DNA of 64,000 nt from Buddleja alternifolia. Its lineage: Eukaryota > Streptophyta > Magnoliopsida > Lamiales > Scrophulariaceae. The position numbers were made by a program, and so were the translations under genes. Positions 24,413 to 35,385 of this stretch are shown here, piece after piece. Under the pieces are notes generated by a model. The model ran no database searches. It was not told the origin of the DNA and saw nothing but the letters and a program-made list of their open reading frames with translations. The stretch's first letter is position 1, and each line of letters begins with the position of its first letter. The stretch is taken from the NCBI GenBank assembly GCA_019426215.1, contig CM033399.1, positions 28,777,022 to 28,841,021 of the forward strand, in the 5' to 3' direction.

Positions 24413-25159
24413 GGAATTGATTTCTATTCTTTATTCACGTTAATCAGCCAAAGAGTACAAAGAATATAAATACATACAAGAAGTCTACACAAGGTAAAAC
24501 ACCTAGACAAGATAAGACTCCTAATATAAGGAAACCACCGAAAATACATAAAACACAAAATCATTTTACAATACTCCCACTCAAGTTGGCGCATGCAAAT
24601 CGTAAATGCCTAACTTGCCAAGTAAATATAAGAACTGGGAATGGCCGAGTGCTTTAGTAAACGTGTTTGCCGGCTGAAATTTTGAACTGACATGCTTCAA
24701 GACAATGGTGCCAGCTTGAACTTGGTCCCCAATAAATGGCAATCAATTTCGATGTGTTTGGTCCGCTCATGAAACATCGGGTTGGCTGCAATGTGTATAG
24801 CAGATTGGCTATCACAAAATAGTGTCATAGGATCAGAACGAGAAATATCCAAGGATGCCAAAAATGACTTGAACCAGAGTAGCTCACTTGTTGCTGCTAT
24901 CATTGCCCAATACTCCGCCTCGGCCAACGAACGCGAGACAGTACTTTGCTTCTTAGTCTTCCATGAGATAGGCGACTGGCTCAACATGACAAAATAACCA
25001 GTGACGGAATGGCGGGTAACTGGAGAACTCGCCCAATTAGAATCATATGAAAGCCGTAGTGCAAAGGGGGGCCATATCAGATGGAAGCAAATCCCTTGGA
25101 CCGATGGCCCCTAAGATAACGCACAATCGCCCCACAGCCTCAAAATGTTCCCTGTGTAG
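24413..25159 (-). mobile_element. copia-2 fragment (LTR and RNase H end), copy in unit 1
   Basis: This matches 29965-30683: most of the 3' LTR, the polypurine tract, and the RNase H coding end on the minus strand (KKQSTVSRSLAEAEYWA, FCDSQSAIHIAANPMFHERTKHIE). It lacks about 24 bases of LTR end found in unit 2. It keeps about 28 bases of RNase H sequence that unit 2 has lost. It stops abruptly at 25159, where GH9 exon 3 sequence begins, marking the duplication breakpoint. The last ~140 bases differ from unit 2 more than the rest. Confidence 0.88.
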
Positions 25160-26551
25160 TTGTACAGTGTTCGGGGTGTGTCCATGTCCTCCGGCCGCTC
25201 CCAGCATTCGTGATCTCTATTTCCTTCTCCTACCTTTTCGCAATATATATTAATATTAACGTTGAAGGATAATATTGGTAATAATTAATTCATCCGATCC
25301 AGTGGCGCAATGTATTTAAATTCCAAAACTAATACCAAATTGTGTTTGTGGCTTAGTGATTCGGGAGTTGGATTTCCATCTATGTTCAATTTTCTCAAGT
25401 TACAAAATTTTCTTTATTTAGCCTAATGACATGCCACATCGTCAATTTCCCTTCAAAACTAAAATCCACATCATCCAATTCTCTCCAAAACCAAAATCCT
25501 CAATGTAGCTCATCAATTTTTCCACCAAAATGGAAAACATTCTCCAATTCCTATCATCACGTGACGAACACGTGCAATTTTCAGGCCAAATTTGGTTGCC
25601 CGAGCAAAATTGGACCAAAATTGCTAATTTTTTAAAAATTAAAGACAAATTACTAAAGTGAAAAAAAATAAAGGACCAAAACCGAAAAAATACATAAATA
25701 CAGCACGAAAATTGCATTTTGCCCATTTTAAAAATTATTGGACACTTGCCATAAATCAGTCTACCTAAAACACCTACCAAACATAACATCTAATAGTCCT
25801 ACGTTACTCGATCATTTACCACATGTTTTGATTGGAAAATTATAGTTCACTCCCGACTTGACCACACCCAAATATATTTCACAATAAGAGTGTATTACAC
25901 TTGTGATCTTATGATTTATTACTTATTTTTTGAAATAAACTTGGGTGTAGCCAAGCCGAATCTTCTTTTCAAAAATTGAAGAAAAAAGAAAACGACGAAT
26001 CTAATTTTTTTTTTTTAAAGAACAATTTAAACCCATCAATTAGTTCAAATCAGAATAATATATATATATATATATAAAAGCTCAAATCTGAATATTGCAA
26101 ATCCATGATAATTTAATAAGAAACCAAACAACATACCAATGAATTTAAATACTCCCAAAAAACCCACACAACAAAAGACAAATGTTTAATTCACTGAGTG
26201 CAAAGTCATACTGTCCTATCTTCTATCTAATAATTTGTTATATTAGTATTCTATTTTAACAATTTGAATATTGTAAAACTTTCATATCAGAGTCTCTTTT
26301 ATTTATTTTCAATATATTTTTAGAAAATCACTAGCAAAGATACTATTATATTATAATATATATATAGACTTGAATCCACTAAATCCTTTAATATTTACTG
26401 GATAGAATTACCCAATATAATTTCTGACCAACCAACAACACCAATTGTCCTAGTTTATTTGTGAAGATAGTGTTATAAATTTTGAATCCTATTATACACT
26501 TATTTCAATAATTGAAATAAAGGGAGTTAGCTTAAGTAATTTAATTATATG

Positions 26552-26583
<32 letters not shown>

Positions 26584-28906
26584 AATAAGAAACCAAACAA
26601 CATACCAATGAATATAAATACTTTCACACAACGAAAGACAAATGTTTAATTCACTGAGTGCAAAGTCGTACTGTCTTATCTTCTATCTAATAATTTGTTA
26701 TATTAATATTCTATTTTAACAATTTGATTATTGTAAAACTTTCATATCAGAGTCTCTTTTATTTATTTTCAATATATTTTTAGAAAATCACTAGCAAAGA
26801 TACTATTATATTATAATATATACATATAGACTTGAATCCACTAAATCCTTTAATGTTTACTGGATAGAATTACCCAATATAATTTCTGACCAACCAAACA
26901 CCAATTGTTCTAGTTTATTTGTGAAGATAGTGTTATAAATTTTGAATCCTATTATACACTTATTTCAATAATTGAAATAAAGGGAGTTAGATTAAGTAAT
27001 TTAATTATATGTATATATATATATACACACACACTAATAAGAAACCAAACAACATAACAATGAATTTCAATACTTAACTCCCCCCCCCCCCCCCCCCCCC
27101 CCCCCCCGCCCCCGGCGCCCCAGGGACAAATGTTTAATTCACTGAGTACAAAGTCAAACTGTCTTATCTTCTATCTAATAACTTGTTATATTAATATTTG
27201 AATATTGTAAACCTTTCATATCAGAGTCTCTTTTATTTATTTTCAATCTTATTTTCAATATATTTTTAGAGAATCACTAATTTATTCCATATCGCTTTCT
27301 AGTACCACTTGCACTTCAATTTTTAGCAAAGATACTATTATATTATAATATATATAGACTTGAATCCACTAAATCCTTTAATATTTACGAGATAGAATTA
27401 CCCAATATAATTTCTGACCAACCAACAACACCAATTGTCCTAGTTTATTTGTGAAGATAGTGTTATAAATTTTGAATCCTATTATACACTTATTTCAATA
27501 ATTGAAATAAAGGGAGATAGCTTAAGTAATTTAATTATATATATATATATATATATAAAGTATGACCATATATATAATGTGACCATGAAAATGGTGACCA
27601 CCTGAGTATAGAGTGTGGTGGAAGAAGTGTGAGCTCGGAGTAAGAAATTCGCTCCCCATTTGATTGCAGTTCGGAGGTTAGGGAGCTGATTGGCCGAATT
27701 TATGTCATTGCTGTATTCAGTAGCTGCCCAACTCAACAAGCATATGGAAAATGACATTGGCCAACCAAACTTCACATTGTCACCCGCATCATAATAACCT
27801 CCACTCAAATTCACCTGAATTATTGTTGTAACAAAAGTTATAATAATAAGCTAAATAAATAAATAAGAGTATATAAACATACGTAACAAAGAAATTAGAA
27901 GGATTAAAACGAGATGGTGATCCTAAATTACTTCAATTTATAAAGTTAAATTTAGTGTTTGTTGAAAGTGATGCCTCTAGAAATTAATTGCTCTAACATT
28001 ATTTAAGTGTTTTCATTCTTCTATAGTGTTGTACCTTGAGTTGAGCCGCTTCGTCAAATTTAAAATTCGGTTTAACAATAACTCGAATTGACCCAGCGTT
28101 CTTTTGTTTGTGTTCACGAGCTTGCGAGCTTTCTAATTAATATCATACTTTATCGTTTATATAAAAATAATAAATATGAGGTGAGCGCAAACTCAAACTC
28201 GAGTTAGAACACGAGCTCAAACTACTCCTATCTAGCAAGTCTTACTCGAGCTCAAATGGCAAAATTTTGTTGAGCCGAGGCCTAGTGCACAATAATGTAT
28301 GTAATTCATTTTGTGTTCCATTTCATATTTCATTCCACCTATGCATGCCATATGTTTGTGATTCATTTTACATGCATCTATAATTTGAAATATAAGACGA
28401 GACCCTAAATTAGAAGAAATACTGACCGAAAATTGTATTTTTAGATGCTTCAAGAATTTCGAATTCCCAGACAATCTTAATCATCTATATGATGAGACCT
28501 ACGTAAAGTCCACTAAAACAAGAAAGGTTGTACGTAATGCCATAACTTAAAGTACCGAGAACTTAAAAAGTTACGCTAAAAGAAAATAATCATTTGTATA
28601 GAGAAATTAAAACCCTTTTAATGTTTATAAGTGGCTAGTTAATATATAATTTGATCATACATTTTCTAGCATGCCATCTGAGAGTGCAGAGTCTCCCCTC
28701 CACTTGACTCTTTGGGTGGCCGGCAATTTCCCGGAGCGTTGGCCTTCAAAGAACAAAATGCCTTTGCTTAAAGCGTCCTTATAATCAATATTACCCGCAG
28801 AGCACAACTCGAGATGATTATACTTCATCGATTTTGCACTACTACTACAAATGCACCAAAACGTAAGAATCCAAGTTACTTGATTATGTGAATCCATTTT
28901 TTTCAT
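25111..28906 (-). pseudogene. Truncated GH9 endoglucanase copy, fused to copia sequence
   Basis: Exon 1 (28661-28906) and exon 2 (27602-27814) are nearly identical to the complete gene; the residue changes seen are Tyr to Cys in exon 1 and Ser to Pro in exon 2. Exon 3 starts normally at 25233 but keeps only 74 bases, ending at 25160 within the DTPRTLY region. Reading on into copia DNA adds 16 unrelated residues before TAG at 25111-25113. The predicted product of about 193 residues keeps DAGD but lacks the C-terminal His and Asp/Glu catalytic region, so it cannot be an active cellulase. It retains its own 1 kb promoter (28907-29939), so transcription is possible. The intact gene lies downstream in the same orientation. 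Confidence 0.9.
26115..27560. repeat. Three ~450 bp tandem repeats in truncated GH9 copy
   Basis: Same triple array as in intron 2 of the complete gene, with units starting near 26115, 26585 and 27035. The third again carries a C-run (27080-27107). The array was therefore present before the duplication. Confidence 0.85.
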
Positions 28907-29698
28907 GATTTAGTGTGCTACACTACTGATCATTTGCTATATATATATATAAACACAACTATTTATGTACGTACTTTAAAGTGATGGTACTTTTCGTGTT
29001 TGTTTGTCTAACTATGTCTTTTTATAATCTATATATAATAGAAATCATTCAAAAAATAATCTATATTAGAAAAAAGATTATATATATATATATATTGTTA
29101 CTAAAGATTTTATTTTCGATACCTTAATTATTATTATTTTTGGTTAAATCTTTATTAATTTGAAGAAAGTTTGCTTATCATAGCTGCAAATATTAGGACT
29201 AAAGAAGTGTTTGCAAATAATTCTGCTTTTGAAGATATGATTAAAAGTGAGGGAAAAAACAAATTAGAAGTGGATAGTGTTTGCAAGCCAAAATAAAACG
29301 GTAGAAATTTTTGAAAGAGAATATTTGCAAAAATATGTGTGAATAAATATCAACTTATTTATCCAACTACTGGATTCAATTAGAAGTCTGCATGTTTTAT
29401 CCAACTACTGGATTCAATTAGAAGTCTGCATGTTTTACCCAACTACTGGATTCAACTTAGGTATGATAGGGACCAGTTATAATGTAATTATGTAAGGTGA
29501 ATCAATTTTGAAGCGTCAAGTAACTAAGCATGGTATGAATTTTGACACATTTCAAGATTGTAAGCCAAATTTCTACAAATGACGATTGACGAGTTTACGT
29601 ACTCTTATAATTTAAAATGTGACAATAATATGGGTGCATGCATTATTAAGTAAGATGTGGAATGGACATAGCGTGAGGGATCCAAACGGTATGGGAAT

Positions 29699-29738
<40 letters not shown>

Positions 29739-29939
29739 TATTGTCATAATTAAGATCACAATTTCATAATTAGATTTATGTATGGAGTGGGAGATAGTGT
29801 GAACCCACTCCTTAACGTCATTGTACAAAGTACAAACTTTCCCATTCTCTTATTTTGAAACACTTGCAGTAGAGTGTGCATTTCATAAGCAGAATCCCAC
29901 CCATTAATTGACTATTTTGATCTTAATGGGTTAATATAT

Positions 29940-30125
29940 TAAAAGTAACGAGAGAAGGTTTGGAGGAATTGATTTCTATTCTTTATTCACGTTAATCAGC
30001 CAAAGGAGTACAAAGAATATAAATACATACAAGAAGTCTACACAAGGTAAAACACCTAGACAAGATAAGACTTCTAATATAAGGAAACCACCGAAAATAC
30101 ATAAAACACAAAATCATTTTACAAT
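29940..30125 (-). repeat. copia-2 3' LTR
   Basis: Matches 44101-44280 with scattered differences (shared GAAGGTTTGGAGGAATTGAT). The minus-strand polypurine tract GAGTGGGAG directly precedes it at about 30128-30136. Confidence 0.82.
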
Positions 30126-30133
30126 ACTCCCAC

Positions 30134-30613
30134 TCAAGTTGGCGCATGCAAATCGTAAATGCCCAACTTGCCAAGTAAATATAAGAACTGGGAATGGCCT
30201 AGTGCTTTAGTAAACGTGTTTGCCGCCTGAAATTTTGAACTGACATGCTTCAAGACAATGGTGCCAGCTTGAACTTGGTCCCCAATAAAATGGCAATCAA
30301 TTTCGATGTGTTTGGTCCGCTCATGAACAGATTGGCTATCACAAAATAGTGTCATAGGATCAGAACGAGAAATATCCAAGGATGCCAAAAATGACTTGAA
30401 CCAGAGTAGCTCACTCGTTGCTGCTGTCATTGCCCAATACTCCGCCTCGGCAAACGAACGCGAGACAGTACTTTGCTTCTTAGTCTTCCATGAGATAGGC
30501 GACTGGCTCAACATGACAAAATAACCAGTGACGGAATGGCGGATAACTAGAGAACTCGCCCAATTAGAATCATAGAAATCCCGTAGTTGCAAGTCATTAT
30601 CAGAGCGAAACAA
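30134..30613 (-). pseudogene. copia-2 RNase H end of pol
   Basis: Open 159-residue segment with the copia RNase H pattern: FYDSNWASS, SWKTKKQSTVSRSFAEAEYWA, LFCDSQS, then ERTKHIEIDCHFIG and a TKALG tail. About 28 bases are missing between FCDSQS and HERTKHIE compared with 24697-24987, removing the AIHIAANPMF segment. Confidence 0.88.
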
Positions 30614-31640
30614 AATCCCTTGACCGATGGCCCTTAAGATAACTCACAACTCGCAAGGCAGCCTCAAAATGTTCCCTGCGTAGAGCTTGAGCAAATTGAG
30701 ATAGGAAGTGCATATGAAATATCTGGCCATGTAATCATAAGGTATATGAGACGTCCTACAAGAGGTCAAAAGGAAGCATCGTCTTCAACCAACTCACTAT
30801 CTGATAAGGCGAGACGATGGCCATGTTCCATGGCAATATCAACGGGTCAAAAACTACTCAACCGGGTTTTTGCCAGAATGTCCAACGCATACTTTTGTTG
30901 ACATAAGAAAATCCCCGTCGAAGAACGAGCAACCTCAATCCCCAGAAAATACTTTAAAATCCCCAAATCTTTGATTCGAAAGTTATTATGCAGATATGAC
31001 TTAAAGTCCGAGCATGCCTTCCCATCATTGCCCATCAAAATGATATTGTCTACGCAAACAAGTAGGCCAAAAAACACACGCCCCTTTTGGTAGGTAAACA
31101 ATGAATATTCGGCCCGCGATTGAGTAAAACCATACCTTCGAAGTGCATTACTTAATTTTGCAAACAAATTTCTTGAAGCTTAGCGTAAGCCATAAATTGA
31201 TTTTCGCAAATGACAGAATTTCCCATTGAAGTTGCCTTGGAAACCTAGAGGCAATAGCATATTCACCTCCTCATCCAAATCCCATGTAAGAATGGATTGT
31301 TAATATCTATTTGATGCAATTCCCATCCTCGTGTGACCGCCACAGATAGAAAAAGACGCACAGATACGAGTTTGGCTACTGATGCAAAAGTCTCATAGAA
31401 GTCGAGACCTTTGACTTGTGTAAACCCTTTGCCACCAATCTTCCCTTGTATTGTTCAATAGTCCAATCAGAATTGTACCTGATTTTAAATAGCCACTTGC
31501 AGTCGATGGGTTTCTTTTAGGGTGGCAAAGTCTCTAAGGTCCACGTCTGATTCGCCTTGAGAGCTACAACCTCAAGAACTATGGCATCACGCCACTCAGC
31601 ATATTTCACGGCCTTGGCGTAGCTACTGGGCTCAGTGATC
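30614..31640 (-). pseudogene. copia-2 reverse transcriptase, broken
   Basis: The clearest segment is 30847-31167 (FTQSRAEYSLFTY, DLGILKYFLGIEVARSS). The active site that should read YVDD reads CVDN, so a catalytic Asp is lost. N-terminal reverse transcriptase residues can be followed to about 31640 through stops and frameshifts. Confidence 0.82.
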
Positions 31641-31764
31641 GAGCTAATCACATTCAAGAATATCTAATGTCCCTCTATATATTTGTCAAAATTCATAATT
31701 CACTGAGGGATAAGGAGTACTTGAGGAGTGTTCATGAAGTGGTGGCTTGGGGGGCGGTCTTCTA

Positions 31765-33056
31765 TCACTTTGGGCCGAACCTGAGTAAGCACAACCGACT
31801 TTGTACTGGTGGAAAAGGAATTAGATTTTCCAGAGTAGCAGAGGAGACAACATAATCATCAAGTCGTGTAGGAGGCCGTCTAACCCTCCTAGGCCAAAAG
31901 CTCAGTTCAGCCACTATAACCACACCCTCATCCACCTGCGTGTGTGTGGCATCTTTGTCCAACTCTAGTGTCTCACTCCCCCTCAAATCAGAATCATTGA
32001 TATCAATTTCAGTCCAGGTCCCTAGATTAACCCCAAACTCATCCACAACATCCTCAATCTCGTGTGTGTTAGTTATGAAATGAGATCCCGTAGGCTCATA
32101 AGAAATAGTAAATGGGAATATCTCCTTATGAAACGAGATGTCACGAGAATAAAAGGACACACACTTTTCTGTCATAAAGGCGCCACACTTTCTTACCATA
32201 CCGGTATCCCACAAAAACACATCGTCGACTACGAGATGAAAACTTATCCGTTGGTTTTGGAGCATTTCATGCATAACATAGACACCCGAAGACCCTAATA
32301 TGATCATAAGAGGGTCTAGTACGAAATAATATTTCATATGGCAGTTTTCCTTGTAACTTAATCCTGGGGGTTCGGTTGATCAAGTACACCATAGCTAGCA
32401 CGCACTCACCCCAAAAATGGATAGGTAAATTGGCTTAGAAAGCAATGCGCGAGACACCTCGAGAATATTTCGATGCTTGCGTTCTACTTGCTCGTTTTGG
32501 TGGGGAGTGTGTATACAACTTATCTCATGTATGATGCCTTGTTTGCTATAAAATTCACGCATAACATTAGAATCAAACTTCGTCCCATTATCACTGCAAA
32601 CACATTTGATCACTTTGACAAATTGAGTTTGAACTAGCTTACAAAAATCAATAAGACATCGACTAGTCTCACGTTTTTCTTTAATTAAATAGACCCAGAC
32701 AGAATGACCATGATCATCCACAACAGTGAGAAAATAATGTGCACCACTACTCGAAGCCGTGTGATAAGGCCCCTATAAGTCACTATGAATAAGATCAAAA
32801 CAACTCTCAGCAATTTTATTACTTAAAGGGAAAACGTAACGAGCCTGGTTGGCTTGAAAACACGCATCCCAAACACAATCTTTAGATCCTAATCTACATA
32901 TTTCAGAAATGTAAGATAAAGGTTGATTCGCTTGATGCCCAAGTCATCAGTGCCAAATCATGAATGAATCTCCTTTCACAGTCCTCAATGCAGAATGTAA
33001 CTTTGTAGATTGGAGATAGTAGACCCCCCCTCTGAAGCTTACCCACTCTAATCGGC
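31765..33056 (-). pseudogene. copia-2 integrase and flanking pol, broken
   Basis: Segment 32395-32721 holds the integrase core: an SDNGTKF motif with the second catalytic Asp and a QNEQVERKHRN motif with the catalytic Glu. Segment 31765-32337 is the linker between integrase and reverse transcriptase. Further upstream, the pre-integrase region is legible up to the CACTA insertion at 33059 and resumes after 42960. Confidence 0.82.
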
Positions 33057-33059
33057 ATC

Positions 33060-33450
33060 CACTAGTACAGAAAAGGCCTGTTACAGCGCACATTTTACAG
33101 CGGTTTTTGGAAAACCGCTGAACGGAGAGACTTATTACAGCGGTTTATAAGTGAACCGTTATAAAGGATATTAACTGGGCACCTATTACAGCGGTTCGAT
33201 AAAAAATCGCTGTAATAGTTCGAACCTATTATAGCGGTTCGATAAAAAACCGCTATTATAGAGCGAACAGAAAAAAAAAAAAAAAAATTTTTTATAGCGG
33301 TTCGAAAATGAACCGCTATAATCGGTACGCCAATTATAGCGGTTCAGTACCGAACCGCTATAACTGGTAAACCGGTTTATACCAGTTATAGCGGTTCGGT
33401 ACTGAACCGCTATAATTGGTAAACCGGTTATAGCGGTTCGTTCCCGAACA
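33060..33450. repeat. CACTA left terminus and palindromic subterminal repeats
   Basis: After the TIR come about eight units of the type TTATAGCGGTTCG ... GAACCGCTATAA or TTACAGCGGTT ... AACCGCTG. Each unit is itself a short inverted repeat around AGCGGTTC/GAACCGCT. In known CACTA elements such motifs bind the TNPA-type protein. Confidence 0.9.
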
Positions 33451-33482
33451 GCTATAACACGTAATTAAAAAAAAAAAAAAAT

Positions 33483-33905
33483 TCCCTCCCTTTTTTCCCC
33501 CCAAAAACCGAGCTCTCCCCCTCATTTCTCTCTACTATCTCTCACTCTCTACTCTACTCTCTCTCTCTACTCTACTATCTCTCTCACTCTCTACTCTACT
33601 CTCTCTCTCTACTCTACTATCTCTCTCACTCTCCACCACCGCCCCCGCCATCGTCTCCACCACCACCACAATCCGCCGCCGCTGCCGCCCCATTTGATTT
33701 TTCTCTATCTCTCTACTCGATCTCTCTCCCTATACTCTACTCTCTCTCTCTATACTCTCTCTCTCACTCTCAAGCTAACCTAAACCGCCCCCGTCCCGTC
33801 GCCACCACCTCCACCACCACCCGAAACCGCCGCCGCCCGAGCAGCCGCCGCCGCCGCCGCCGCCGCCGTGACCCACCACTCTCCTCCTCTCTCTCTTTAT
33901 AGGTA
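33483..33905 (+). promoter_or_regulatory. CACTA pyrimidine- and GC-rich leader, likely 5' UTR exon
   Basis: A CT-rich tract with CTCTCTCTACTCTACT repeats is followed by CCG-repeat DNA (around 33830-33868). It ends in TTTATAG|GTATATATATATG, a plausible splice donor. The TNP2 start codon at 35386 follows directly after TTTAG, a plausible acceptor. A 5' UTR intron of about 1.5 kb is therefore likely. Inferred from sequence only. Confidence 0.45.
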
Positions 33906-34138
33906 TATATATATGTTTATATATGTTATGTTATATATATATATATATTATGTATATATTAAATTTAGGTTATGTGTTAATTTCTTGTTTGTTATATATT
34001 AATGTTATGTTAATTCGGATTTTGTGATGTATATAATGTAGGTTATATGTTAATTTGTTAATTATTGTTATATATATCATGTTATGTTAATTGGGGTTTT
34101 ATAAATTATATAGTGGATTTTTGTTATTATGTTGTATT

Positions 34139-34878
34139 TGATTTTTTACTAACTTTGAATGCAAATCTGATTTGTTCTAGGCATCTCATGAGTATGTTCG
34201 ATATATGTATGTATATCCCTATGTGTCTAGTTTCATATGAATAAAACGGTTCATGAATCGGAGCTTTCCACAATGAGTTATGAATTTTCTCGTGAAGACG
34301 CGCACAGCTGTTTTGAAAATTGACAGATTTTTCTCTAACTTTGAATACAAATCTGCTTTTTTCTAGACATCTACTGAGTATGTGAGATATATGTGTGGAT
34401 AGCCCTATGTGTCTAGTTTCATATGAATAAAACGGTTCATGAATCGGAGTTTTCCACAATGAGTTATGAATTTTCTCGTGAAGACGCGCACAGCTGTTTT
34501 GAAAATTGACAGATTTTTCTCTAACTTTGAATACAAATCTGCTTTTTTCTAGACATCTACTGAGTATGTGAGATATATGTGTGGATAGCCCTATGTGTCT
34601 AGTTTCATATGAAGAAAACGGCTCATGAATCGGAGCTTTCCACAATGAGTTATGAATTTTCTCGTGAAGACGCGCACAGCTGTTTTGAAAATTGACAGAT
34701 TTTTCTCTAACTTTGAATACAAATCTGCTTTTTTCTAGACATCTACTGAGTATGTGAGATATATGTGTGGATAGCCCTATGTGTCTAGTTTCATAGGAAG
34801 AAAACGGTTCATGAATCCGAGCTTTCTACAATTATTTATGAATTTTCTCGTGAAGACGCGCACAGCTTTCTGCACAAC
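34139..34878. repeat. ~186 bp tandem repeat, four copies, inside the CACTA
   Basis: Copies begin at about 34139, 34321, 34508 and 34693. Each contains CTAACTTTGAAT(A/G)CAAATCTG, a CCCTATGTGTCTAGTTTCAT block and GTGAAGACGCGCACAGCT. The first copy is the most diverged and the middle two are almost identical. They lie upstream of the TNP2 gene. The 172-residue minus-strand frame over them reflects the repeat period and is not a gene. Confidence 0.88.
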
Positions 34879-35385
34879 CGAGAAGCTCCAAAAACTTTAT
34901 ATCGTGATGCTTTAATTTATTTGTAGTTTTATGTGCTTTTGGATCCAATTGGTGATCAATATTTATAATATGATGCTTTATTTGTAGTTTTTTATGTGAT
35001 CTATGTGATCCAACTGGTGATCAATATTTGTAGTTGTTCCCCTGGAAATATGATGTTTTATGTGATCCAACTGGTGATCAATATTTTTGTATCGTTTTGT
35101 GTTCGTTGTGGGTGAAAGATTAGAGTGTTGGGTTTGTTGTGGTTGAAATTGGTAGTATTTTTTGCGTCGTTTCCCTGTTGAGATTTTAGCGGATCGTAAG
35201 ATTCGACTTCTGTTGGTTACAACCCACTGAGAAGATTAAGTCGAGAACTTGGTAGAAATATTTGCGTCGTTACTCTGCCGAATTTTTTATAGAATAATGC
35301 GAAATAAATTAAAAATAAATTTATTTAATTAATTTAACTATCAACTGATGTTAAAATTATTTAATTTAATTAATTGAGAATTTAG

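Larger units (their letters stand above)
19606..25159. repeat. Segmental tandem duplication, unit 1
   Basis: This unit runs from inside GH9 exon 3, through exons 2 and 1 and the promoter, into the neighbouring copia element. It is followed head-to-tail by unit 2 (25160-30683). The sequence shared outside the copia part is nearly identical; differences are mostly (TA)n length changes and scattered single bases. The offset is 5554 bases at the left and 5526 at exon 1. Confidence 0.93.
25160..30683. repeat. Segmental tandem duplication, unit 2
   Basis: Head-to-tail copy of 19606-25159. The left edge falls in GH9 exon 3 sequence, and the right edge lies within the copia-2 element, which continues past the repeat. 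The unit 1/unit 2 junction at 25159/25160 (GTGTAG then TTGTACAG) shows little microhomology. Confidence 0.92.

Noticed and set aside
34127..34645. 172-residue minus-strand frame inside the CACTA element
   Set aside because: It lies entirely over the ~186 bp tandem repeats. The peptide repeats with the same period and has no family match.
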